Below, piece after piece: positions 42,377 to 49,846 of a stretch of DNA of 64,000 nucleotides. The first letter of the stretch is position 1. Every line of letters starts with the position of its first letter. Made by a program: the position numbers and the translations under genes. The notes beneath the pieces were generated by a model. That model was given only the letters and a program-made list of their open reading frames with translations, was not told the DNA's origin and did no database searches. The stretch comes from an uncultured Lachnospiraceae bacterium (GTDB lineage Bacteria > Bacillota > Clostridia > Lachnospirales > Lachnospiraceae): positions 1 to 64,000 of the forward strand of contig CAJTSL010000020.1 of the NCBI GenBank assembly GCA_910578845.1, given 5' to 3'.

Positions 42377-43738
42377 ATGAAAAGTATAGCATTACATAAT
42401 CTTGGCTGCAAAGTGAATGGTTATGAAATGGACGTTATGCAACAATTATTAGAAGAAAAAGGATATAAAATTGTACCATTTGATGAAGAGGCTGACATTT
42501 ATATCATCAACACCTGCACAGTGACCAATATCGCAGACCAGAAAAGCAGACAGATGCTCCACCGTGCCAAGAAAAGAAACCCGGACGCCGTAGTGGTGGC
42601 GGCAGGGTGCTATGCACAGACCGGAAAAGACAAAGCGCTTATTGACCCTGCGGTTGATCTGCTGATTGGCAATAACCGCAAAAAAGATATTGCCGACATA
42701 CTGGAAGAATTTCTGGAAGAGAGACAAAAGCCGGACTTTGTGCCAAGGAATAAGACATTGCACGGCAAGACGATCATTGATATCAATCATACGGACGAAT
42801 ATGAGGAAATGGCATTGCAGGGAAAGGATGCATGGGATTTTGAAAACCGCAGGCATACAAGAGCTTATATTAAAATCCAGGACGGCTGCAACCAGTTTTG
42901 CTCTTATTGTATCATCCCCTATGCGAGAGGACGGGTAAGGAGCCGGAAGGAAGAAGACATCTTGGCGGAAGTGGCGGAAATTGCCCGGAAGGGTTGCCAG
43001 GAAATTGTCCTGACGGGAATCCATATTAGCTCATATGGTATTGACAGAGGGGCATCGGAACTGTTAAGATTGCTGGATAAACTAAATACAGTGGATGGAT
43101 TGCGGAGGATACGCTTAGGATCGCTGGAACCGGCGATTATGACCGAGCCATTTGTGAAGGGCATCAGTTCCCTTGAGAAAATCTGCCCACATTTTCATAT
43201 ATCCTTACAAAGCGGATGTGACGAGACGCTCCGTCGTATGAATAGACGCTATACGACAAGGGAATACTTGGAAAAAGTAGAGCTGCTTCGTGAGCATTTT
43301 ACATGCCCTGCCATTACGACTGACGTGATTGTGGGCTTTCCGGGCGAGACAGAAGAAGAATTTGTATGTACGGAAGCTTTTCTGAAAGAAGCAAGTTTCT
43401 ATGAAATGCATATTTTTAAATATTCGAGGAGACAAGGCACGCGGGCGGCATCCATGGAACAGCAAGTCCCTGATGCATGCAAGACAGAGCGCAGCGAAAG
43501 GCTATTGCGCTTAGGAGAGCAGATGTCCGGGGCGTACAGGCAAGGCTTCATAGGGAAAGATGCAGAAGTCTTATTCGAAGAAGCAAAAGAAATAGATGGC
43601 AGGATTTATCAGATCGGGCATACCCGCCAATATATAAAGGCTGCAAAAGAAACGACGCAGAATTTGAGCAATCATGTGGAAATGGGGAGGCTTACCGGAT
43701 TTTTGAAGGATGATATATTGAATTTTATTGCCAGATAG
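42377..43738 (+). CDS. mtaB: tRNA (t6A37) methylthiotransferase MtaB
   Basis: Radical-SAM enzyme converting N6-threonylcarbamoyladenosine 37 to the 2-methylthio form in tRNAs reading ANN codons. The 453-residue protein has three N-terminal cluster cysteines (Cys11 in HNLGCKVN, Cys47 in NTCTVTN, Cys78 in AAGCYAQ) and the radical-SAM CxxxCxxC (Cys171, Cys175, Cys178 in GCNQFCSYC). It also has HISLQSGCDETLRRMNRRYT and a C-terminal TRAM-like domain. GAGAGGA precedes the ATG. The HNLGCKVN start separates it from MiaB and RimO. Confidence 0.95.
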   Translation: MKSIALHNLGCKVNGYEMDVMQQLLEEKGYKIVPFDEEADIYIINTCTVTNIADQKSRQMLHRAKKRNPDAVVVAAGCYAQTGKDKALIDPAVDLLIGNNRKKDIADILEEFLEERQKPDFVPRNKTLHGKTIIDINHTDEYEEMALQGKDAWDFENRRHTRAYIKIQDGCNQFCSYCIIPYARGRVRSRKEEDILAEVAEIARKGCQEIVLTGIHISSYGIDRGASELLRLLDKLNTVDGLRRIRLGSLEPAIMTEPFVKGISSLEKICPHFHISLQSGCDETLRRMNRRYTTREYLEKVELLREHFTCPAITTDVIVGFPGETEEEFVCTEAFLKEASFYEMHIFKYSRRQGTRAASMEQQVPDACKTERSERLLRLGEQMSGAYRQGFIGKDAEVLFEEAKEIDGRIYQIGHTRQYIKAAKETTQNLSNHVEMGRLTGFLKDDILNFIAR

Positions 43739-43817
43739 AGTATGATAAACAGAAGATGGTTACGGATTTATGGGACGGCAATGCCAAGGATAAGAGAAAG
43801 GGACAGGGGTTATAAGC

Positions 43818-44081
43818 ATGCAGGATTTGGAGAATACACAATATTTTAAAGTAGAGACAGAACCGGAAACGGGCGTAAAACTTGTCCTTTCAACAGTTTA
43901 TGAAGCATTGACGGAGAAAGGCTACAATCCGGTCAATCAGATCGTAGGGTATATTATGTCCGGGGATCCTACTTATATTACCAGCCATAAAAGCGCGAGA
44001 AGCCTTATTATGAAAGTAGAACGGGACGAATTGGTGGAAGAAATGTTAAAAGAGTATATCAAGAAGTCTTTGCAGAAATAG
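43818..44081 (+). CDS. ireB: IreB-family regulatory phosphoprotein
   Basis: The 87-residue protein matches the IreB/UPF0297 (Bacillus YrzL) family. It has YVSTVYEAL-like VLSTVYEALTEKGYNPVNQIVGYIMSGDPTYITSHKSAR and a charged C-terminus. In Enterococcus IreB is phosphorylated by the kinase IreK and affects cephalosporin resistance. The usual N-terminal threonine target region is represented by LENTQYFKV; whether Thr7 is a site is inference. It heads the conserved ireB-ruvX-DUF1292 cluster, 17 bases before ruvX. Confidence 0.93.
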   Translation: MQDLENTQYFKVETEPETGVKLVLSTVYEALTEKGYNPVNQIVGYIMSGDPTYITSHKSARSLIMKVERDELVEEMLKEYIKKSLQK

Positions 44082-44098
44082 GTTTTGGGGAGCGTTTT

Positions 44099-44566
44099 AT
44101 GAGGATTATGGGTTTGGATTTTGGCTCTAAGACAGTTGGCGTAGCAATTAGCGATTCTCTATTGATTACGGCACAGGGCATAGAGATTATCAGAAGAACA
44201 GATGAGAATAAGTTACGGAAGACACTGGCGCGTATTGAAGAATTGATTGTTCAGTATGAGGTCAGTGAAATTGTTTTGGGATTGCCCAAGAATATGAACG
44301 ATACGATTGGCGAACGTGCCGAATTGTCTATGGAATTTAAAGACAAGCTGGAACGCAGGTGCGGCCTGCCTGTCGTAATGTGGGATGAGAGACTGACGAG
44401 CGTGGCGGCTGAAAGAGCAATGATAGAAGCAGGGATCAGGCGGGAACATAGGAAAGAACATGTGGACAAGATTGCTGCTGTGTTTATATTACAGGGATAT
44501 CTGGATTATTTGCAACATACGAAAAAGAACGGTTCCCAAAGCGATCCTACAGAACGGGAAGATTGA
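44099..44566 (+). CDS. ruvX: Holliday junction resolvase-like protein RuvX/YqgF
   Basis: RNase H-fold nuclease of 155 residues, implicated in 16S rRNA 5'-end maturation or Holliday-junction cleavage. It has MRIMGLDFGSKTVGVAISD with the first catalytic Asp, VSEIVLGLPKNMN, WDERLTSVAAERAM with Asp-Glu, and KEHVDKIAAVFILQGYLD with the last catalytic Asp. GGGGAG lies six bases before the ATG. Full length for the family, in its usual place between ireB and the DUF1292 gene. Confidence 0.95.
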   Translation: MRIMGLDFGSKTVGVAISDSLLITAQGIEIIRRTDENKLRKTLARIEELIVQYEVSEIVLGLPKNMNDTIGERAELSMEFKDKLERRCGLPVVMWDERLTSVAAERAMIEAGIRREHRKEHVDKIAAVFILQGYLDYLQHTKKNGSQSDPTERED

Positions 44567-44578
44567 GGAAGGATATTG

Positions 44579-44833
44579 ATGGAGAAGATTATTTTTCAGC
44601 CTGAGTCAGAAGACGCGGCGGAGTTTTATGTTTTAGAGCAGACCAGAATCGGAGGCATAGATTATATTCTGGTAACAGATACGGAAGACGGAGACGGAGA
44701 AGCTCTGATTTTACGGGATATGTCCCAATCCGATGAAGCGGATGCGCTTTATGAGATTGTGGAAGAAGATGAGGAACTGGATGCAGTTGCGGCTGTATTT
44801 GAAAATATGTTAGAAGATATTGAGTTATCTTAA
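44579..44833 (+). CDS. DUF1292 protein (YrzB-like)
   Basis: An 84-residue acidic protein. It shows IIFQPESEDAAEFYVLEQTRIGGIDYILVTD, DGEALILRDMS and the C-terminal helix VFENMLEDIEL of the DUF1292 family. No catalytic motif is known. The start is the ATG at 44579, with GAGGAAGG upstream. Conservation next to ireB and ruvX in Firmicutes supports the assignment. The 175 bases after it contain no gene I can support. Confidence 0.9.
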   Translation: MEKIIFQPESEDAAEFYVLEQTRIGGIDYILVTDTEDGDGEALILRDMSQSDEADALYEIVEEDEELDAVAAVFENMLEDIELS

Positions 44834-45008
44834 AAATATGCAATTACATATAGCGTGGGATCCGGCGGCTTTTTGGCATTGGAGAAGAGACGATGGATGG
44901 GAATAGCGCGGAGGCATTTAATGCTGGGATTGCCCGAAGTCTTGGATAGAGCCACAAAGACGTTGATGGCACGTTATGACGATTGTAAAGAATGTGGAGG
45001 AAAATTGA

Positions 45009-46682
45009 TTGAAGAAAAATGAACAGGGAAAAGCTTCTAGGCTGAAGGTGATTCCTTTAGGCGGCCTGGAGCAGATTGGGCTCAATATTACTGCCTTTGA
45101 ATATGAAGACAGTATTATTGTAGTGGATTGCGGTTTGTCGTTTCCAGAAGATGAAATGCTGGGGATCGATCTTGTGATTCCGGATATTACTTATCTGCGG
45201 GATAATATCGAGAAAGTCAAAGGATTTATGATCACGCATGGACATGAGGACCACATCGGCGCGCTGCCGTATGTGTTAAAGGAAATCAATGTCCCGGTCT
45301 ATGCAACGAAACTGACAATGGGCATTATTGAGAACAAGCTCAAAGAGCATGAGCTGATGAATGCGACGAAGCGGAAAGTCGTAAAATTTGGGCAGTCCAT
45401 TAATCTGGGACAGTTTCGGATAGAATTCATTAAGACCAATCATAGCATTGTTGATGCTGCTGCGCTTGCGATTTATTCTCCGGCAGGCATTGTCGTGCAT
45501 ACGGGAGACTTTAAAGTTGATTATACGCCGGTATTCGGGGATGCCATTGATTTGCAGAGGTTTGCCGAAATTGGCAAAAAAGGCGTCCTGGCGTTGATGT
45601 GTGACAGCACCAATGCGGAACGGCATGGCTTTACACCGTCTGAGAAAACCGTCGGCAAGACGTTTGACTCACTTTTTGCCGAGCATAAAGATACCAGGAT
45701 CATCATTGCGACATTTGCATCTAATGTGGACAGGGTGCAGCAGATCATCAATTCTGCGTATAAATTCGGCAGGAAAGTCGTCGTAGAAGGCCGCAGCATG
45801 GTGAACATCATTGAAACGGCATCAACTTTGGGATACTTGAACATTCCAGAGCAGACGTTAATTGATATTGAGCAGTTAAAGAACTATCCGAGCGAAAAAA
45901 CAGCGATCATTACAACAGGCAGCCAGGGAGAGAGCATGGCGGCTCTTAGCCGTATGGCAAGTAATATACACCGGAAGATATCGATTGTGCCGGGTGATAC
46001 CGTTATCTTCTCATCCAATCCGATACCGGGGAATGAGAAGGCGGTTACGAATGTCATCAATGAACTGTTGATGAAAGGGGCGGATGTGATTTTCCAGGAT
46101 GTCCATGTTTCCGGACATGCTTGCCAGGAGGAGATTAAGCTGCTTTATACATTGCTGCATCCACGCTATGCCGTTCCGGTACACGGGGAATATAAGCATT
46201 TGAAAGCGCAGGCGAAAATTGCGAGTGAACTGGGCATTGATAAGGAGAATATCTTTATATTACATTCAGGAGATGTTCTGGAAATCAGTGAAGATCATGC
46301 CGAAGTGACGGGAAAAGTCCCGGTAGGAGCGATTCTTGTTGACGGGCTTGGCGTAGGGGACGTAGGAAATGTTGTTTTGCGGGATAGGCAGCATCTTGCG
46401 GAAGACGGCATTATTATCGTGGTATTGGCGTTAGATTCTTATAACAGCCAGTTAGTTTCAGGGCCTGATATCGTTTCCCGTGGTTTTGTCTATGTCAGGG
46501 AGTCGGATGAATTATTAGAAGAAGCGCGTCTCCTGGTAGACGGCGCCGTTATGGGATGCCTGGACAAAGGACAAACAGACTGGGGAAAATTAAAATCTAC
46601 GATTAAGGATGTTTTGAGCGATTATGTCTGGAAGAAGACAAAGAGACGCCCGATGATACTTCCGATCATCATGGAAGTTTAG
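45009..46682 (+). CDS. rnj: Ribonuclease J
   Basis: Metallo-beta-lactamase-fold RNase with 5'-exonuclease and endonuclease activity in mRNA decay and rRNA maturation. The 557-residue protein has LGGLEQIGLN, the zinc motif MITHGHEDHIGALPY, HTGDFKVDYTP and MCDSTNAERHG. The beta-CASP domain has IATFASNVDRVQQI, and HVSGHACQEE and VPVHGEYKHLKAQ follow. Start is TTG at 45009 with GGAGG eight bases upstream. It begins a co-directional run with the ylbF, mltG-like, trmR and trhP genes. Confidence 0.95.
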   Translation: MKKNEQGKASRLKVIPLGGLEQIGLNITAFEYEDSIIVVDCGLSFPEDEMLGIDLVIPDITYLRDNIEKVKGFMITHGHEDHIGALPYVLKEINVPVYATKLTMGIIENKLKEHELMNATKRKVVKFGQSINLGQFRIEFIKTNHSIVDAAALAIYSPAGIVVHTGDFKVDYTPVFGDAIDLQRFAEIGKKGVLALMCDSTNAERHGFTPSEKTVGKTFDSLFAEHKDTRIIIATFASNVDRVQQIINSAYKFGRKVVVEGRSMVNIIETASTLGYLNIPEQTLIDIEQLKNYPSEKTAIITTGSQGESMAALSRMASNIHRKISIVPGDTVIFSSNPIPGNEKAVTNVINELLMKGADVIFQDVHVSGHACQEEIKLLYTLLHPRYAVPVHGEYKHLKAQAKIASELGIDKENIFILHSGDVLEISEDHAEVTGKVPVGAILVDGLGVGDVGNVVLRDRQHLAEDGIIIVVLALDSYNSQLVSGPDIVSRGFVYVRESDELLEEARLLVDGAVMGCLDKGQTDWGKLKSTIKDVLSDYVWKKTKRRPMILPIIMEV

Positions 46683-46690
46683 AAAGGAGC

Positions 46691-47035
46691 ATGGTTGCAG
46701 ACATGGTGGATGGCATTGTAACGGAAGCTGCAGAACGTTTTATAGAAGAAATCAGAAAATCGGATATTTATCAAGAGTATAATTTCCAGAAAGAAAAATT
46801 GAAGAAGCAGCCGATATTATTTGACAGAGTCGCCGAGTACAGACAGCGGAACTTTGAATTGCAGTCTAAGGCGCAGGGAGACGATCTGTTGGAGAAGTTA
46901 GATGCTTTTGAAAAAGAGTTTGAAGATTTCCGCGCCAATCCGTTGGTAGATGATTTCTTGCGGGCAGAGCTTGCATTTTGCCGTATGATGCAGGAAGTGA
47001 ATGTGCGGATTACCGCAGCGCTTGATTTTGAATAA
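46691..47035 (+). CDS. YlbF-family protein
   Basis: A 114-residue all-helical protein of the YlbF/YmcA family. It shows IVTEAAERFIEEIRKSDIYQEY, KLKKQPILFDRVAEYRQRNFELQ and ANPLVDDFLRAELAFCRMMQEVN. In Bacillus the YlbF-YmcA-YaaT complex modulates RNase Y specificity. Having a YlbF homologue next to RNase J suggests a link to RNA decay. Start choice is uncertain: AAAGGAG ends one base before the ATG at 46691, and an in-frame ATG at 46703 is 13 bases from it. Confidence 0.88.
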   Translation: MVADMVDGIVTEAAERFIEEIRKSDIYQEYNFQKEKLKKQPILFDRVAEYRQRNFELQSKAQGDDLLEKLDAFEKEFEDFRANPLVDDFLRAELAFCRMMQEVNVRITAALDFE

Positions 47036-47071
47036 ACTCTGGGCTTATGGCGCGGAGGGGAGGTTTTTTGC

Positions 47072-47626
47072 ATGGATATAAAACAATTGGCGGCTTCCGC
47101 AATAGAGACAATTATTAAAATTGCGGTTGCAGTGTTTCTCATCTCGTTTGTTTATGAAACGGCGGTCAAGGCATATGATTATGGATATCGTGTCTTTGCG
47201 GAAGATCCGGTGACAGTCGGTGATGGCAGGACGATCAGTATCGCGGTAGAGCCGGATGATTCTGTGAGGGACATAGGGAAAAACCTGGAGGAAAAGGGAT
47301 TGATCCGGGATGCGAATTTGTTTTTCGTGCAGGAGATGCTTTCGGAGTACCATGGCAAGATACAACCTGGCATCTATGACTTGAACACTTCTATGAAAAG
47401 CAGTGAAATGTTAGAGATCATGTCGGAGGAATCGGCAGAAGGCGAAGAAGAGAATAAGGGATCGACAGATAACGCACCGGTGGAAGATGCGGGAGAGGAA
47501 GGCACTGAAGACGCAAGTGCGCCCGAAGAAGGCGGGGAGGAAGCTGAGGGAGATAACGCAGCGGAAAATGACGAAGATGGCGCTGCCGGAAGCGAAACTG
47601 GTGAAACGGGCGGAGAAGGTGAATAA
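47072..47626 (+). CDS. MltG/YceG-like membrane protein lacking the catalytic domain
   Basis: The 184-residue protein has one N-terminal helix (about 12-28, ETIIKIAVAVFLISFVYE). The LysM-like subdomain of MltG follows (about 50-112: TISIAVEPDDSVRDIGKNLEEKG, LIRDANLFFVQEML, QPGIYDLNTSMKSSEML). It then ends in a long acidic Glu/Gly-rich tail (about 115-184). The transglycosylase domain with the catalytic Glu is absent, so it is unlikely to cut glycan. It takes the position of Bacillus yrrL (mltG), just upstream of the trmR-like gene. GGAGG upstream with ten bases spacing. Confidence 0.82.
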   Translation: MDIKQLAASAIETIIKIAVAVFLISFVYETAVKAYDYGYRVFAEDPVTVGDGRTISIAVEPDDSVRDIGKNLEEKGLIRDANLFFVQEMLSEYHGKIQPGIYDLNTSMKSSEMLEIMSEESAEGEEENKGSTDNAPVEDAGEEGTEDASAPEEGGEEAEGDNAAENDEDGAAGSETGETGGEGE

Positions 47627-47679
47627 GCGGCAGCCGGTAACAGGCTATTAAGGATCGGGAAAGGTGCAAAAGGCAAGTT

Positions 47680-48324
47680 ATGATAATAGATGAGCGTATG
47701 GTAGCATTTATCAATTCCCTGGAACCGGATGATACGCCGCTTTTAAGAGAAATAGAAAAGGAAGCGAAGGAAACCAATGTGCCGATTATCCGGACACAGA
47801 CACAGAGCCTCATTAAATTCCTGCTGGCAGTGAAGAAGCCTATGTCAATTCTGGAAGTCGGCTGTGCCATTGGTTTTTCTGCGTTATTGATGAGCGAATA
47901 TGCTCCGGCGGGATGTCAGATCGTAACCATGGAAAAGTATGAAAAAAGAATTCCTATTGCCAAAGAGAATTTCAAACGTGCTGGGAAAGAGCAAAGCATT
48001 ACCCTGCTAGAAGGGGACGCGCTAGAGCTGCTCAAAGAGCTGGACGGCGCGTATGATCTCATATTCATGGATGCGGCTAAAGGACAGTATATCCATTTCC
48101 TGCCGGATGTTATGCGCCTTTTGGCAAAAGGCGGTATTTTGCTTTCAGATAATGTATTGCAGGATGGGGACATCATTGAGTCCCGCTATGCAGTGACAAG
48201 AAGGAATCGTACGATACATGCCCGTATGCGGGATTATTTGTATGAATTAAAGCACCATCCCCAATTAGAAACAGTAATTTTGCCAGTTGGGGATGGCGTT
48301 ACATTGAGTGTTAAGAAGGACTAA
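47680..48324 (+). CDS. trmR: O-methyltransferase, probable tRNA 5-hydroxyuridine methyltransferase
   Basis: SAM-dependent methyltransferase of the COMT-like family, 214 residues. The AdoMet motif is ILEVGCAIGFSALLM, with acidic VTMEKYEKRIPIAKENFK, the metal-binding IFMDAAKGQYIHFLP, and LLSDNVLQDG. The Bacillus counterpart YrrM (TrmR) makes 5-methoxyuridine at tRNA position 34. The position between the mltG-like and U32 peptidase genes repeats the Bacillus yrrL-yrrM-yrrN/O order, which supports the tRNA role. Confidence 0.88.
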   Translation: MIIDERMVAFINSLEPDDTPLLREIEKEAKETNVPIIRTQTQSLIKFLLAVKKPMSILEVGCAIGFSALLMSEYAPAGCQIVTMEKYEKRIPIAKENFKRAGKEQSITLLEGDALELLKELDGAYDLIFMDAAKGQYIHFLPDVMRLLAKGGILLSDNVLQDGDIIESRYAVTRRNRTIHARMRDYLYELKHHPQLETVILPVGDGVTLSVKKD

Positions 48325-48354
48325 GCGATACATAAAGATTTGGGAAAGAAAGGT

Positions 48355-49617
48355 ATGGTTAGCGTTATGAGGAGACCGGAGCTGTTGATACCGGCGAGCA
48401 GCCTGGAAGTATTAAAGACCGCAGTGATGTTCGGAGCCGACGCGGTATACATAGGCGGAGAAGCATTTGGTCTGCGTGCCAAGGCGAAAAATTTTACGTC
48501 AGAAGAGATGGCGGAAGGAATTGCTTTTGCGCACGCGCATGGCGTACGTGTGCATGTGACCGCGAACATATTAGCGCACAATGCAGACCTTAACGGCGTA
48601 GCGAAATATTTCGAAGAACTAAAGGAAATGAAGCCGGATGCGCTGATTATTGCGGATCCGGGCATGTTCATGCTGGCAAGGCAAATCTGCCCGGAAATTG
48701 ATATTCATGTGTCTACCCAGGCGAATAATACCAACTATATGACATACCTGTTCTGGCATGGACAGGGCGCAAAAAGAGTTGTTTCCGCAAGAGAGCTGTC
48801 CCTACAGGAAATCAAAGGGATTCGGGAGAAAATCCCTGATGATCTGGAAATAGAAAGCTTTATCCATGGAGCAATGTGCATTTCGTATTCGGGACGCTGC
48901 CTCCTTAGCAGCTACTTTACGGGAAGGGATGCTAACCATGGCGCGTGCACGCATCCGTGCCGGTGGAAATATGCTGTGGTGGAGGAGAAAAGGCCGGGAG
49001 AATATCTGCCTGTTTATGAAAATGAGAGAGGGACTTATATCTTTAATTCCAAAGATTTGTGTATGATAGAGCATATTCCGGAAATGTTGGATGCCGGGAT
49101 TGACAGCTTCAAGATCGAAGGACGGATGAAGACGGCTCTCTATGTTGCGACAGTTGCGCGCACCTATCGTAAGGCCATTGACGATTGCTTAGAGTCGGAA
49201 GAAAAGTACCGTGCTAATATGGATTGGTATAAAGCGGAGATTGCCAAATGCACTTACCGTCAGTTTACGACAGGATTCTATTTCGGAAAGCCGGATGAGA
49301 CGACACAGATTTATGATAATAATACGTATGTTAACGAATATGTCTATTTAGGCATTGTAGGTAGCCTCTTGCAAAGGGAAGGGGAGACTTGCGCACGGAT
49401 TGAACAGCGGAATAAATTCAGCGTTGGAGACAAAATCGAGATCATGAAGCCGGACGGGAGGAATATTCCGGTATCTGTGCTGCATATGTATAAGGAAGAC
49501 GGGGAAGCTGTGGAAAGCTGCCCGCATTCTAAACAAGTGATTGATGTGGCATTATCGCAGGCTCCTGCCCGCTATGATATTCTGCGGGTGAAAAATGAGG
49601 AATCCAATATTGTATAA
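48355..49617 (+). CDS. trhP: U32-family protein, probable tRNA 5-hydroxyuridine synthase (TrhP-like)
   Basis: Labelled a peptidase by family, but E. coli YegQ and Bacillus YrrN/YrrO (TrhP) form 5-hydroxyuridine at tRNA U34 using prephenate. The 420-residue protein shows RRPELLIPASSLEVLKTAVMFG-like opening (RRPELLIPASS), ADAVYIGGEAFGLR, VHVSTQANNTN and the U32 signature ESFIHGAMCISYSGRCLLS plus GACTHPCRW. IDSFKIEGRMK follows, with a C-terminal domain. The cysteines in the signature are probable Fe-S ligands. Start at 48355 or 48367 is uncertain. It lies 30 bases after trmR. Confidence 0.88.
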   Translation: MVSVMRRPELLIPASSLEVLKTAVMFGADAVYIGGEAFGLRAKAKNFTSEEMAEGIAFAHAHGVRVHVTANILAHNADLNGVAKYFEELKEMKPDALIIADPGMFMLARQICPEIDIHVSTQANNTNYMTYLFWHGQGAKRVVSARELSLQEIKGIREKIPDDLEIESFIHGAMCISYSGRCLLSSYFTGRDANHGACTHPCRWKYAVVEEKRPGEYLPVYENERGTYIFNSKDLCMIEHIPEMLDAGIDSFKIEGRMKTALYVATVARTYRKAIDDCLESEEKYRANMDWYKAEIAKCTYRQFTTGFYFGKPDETTQIYDNNTYVNEYVYLGIVGSLLQREGETCARIEQRNKFSVGDKIEIMKPDGRNIPVSVLHMYKEDGEAVESCPHSKQVIDVALSQAPARYDILRVKNEESNIV

Positions 49618-49768
49618 TATGAACAGTAAAAAGGAGAAAAATCACCTCATTTTTACAAAATCCACGAAATTTCATCAGAGGTATTGCATTTTAAAAGGAA
49701 ATAGAGTATTTTAATAAAGGAGTTGAAAAACCGCTTCAAAAAGAATATAGAGTATTATGAACGAGGGT

Positions 49769-49802
49769 GTTCCAAAAAATCTTTTTTGGGACATTTTTTA
49801 TT
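49769..49802 (+). terminator. Terminator-like hairpin in the glnN leader
   Basis: GTTCCAAAAAA (49769-49779) pairs with TTTTTTGGGAC (49782-49792) with one G-T pair, followed by a run of T residues. It lies 45 bases before the glnN start, so transcripts starting upstream would be cut unless this is bypassed. In 49618-49768 a motif ATAGAGTATT occurs twice (about 49703 and 49746), but no clear promoter is seen. Confidence 0.6.
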
Positions 49803-49846
49803 CCCGCGATTGGCTGGAAAATAAGAAAGGGAGAGGATGTAAGAAA

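Noticed and set aside
44834..45008. Short frames in the gap before RNase J (for example one starting near 44892)
   Set aside because: Only about 18 codons each, no family resemblance, and the GGAGG there serves the RNase J start.
49741..49802. T-box or known riboswitch before glnN
   Set aside because: GAGGGTGTTCC resembles but does not match the T-box AGGGTGGNACC motif, and no specifier-loop structure is visible.
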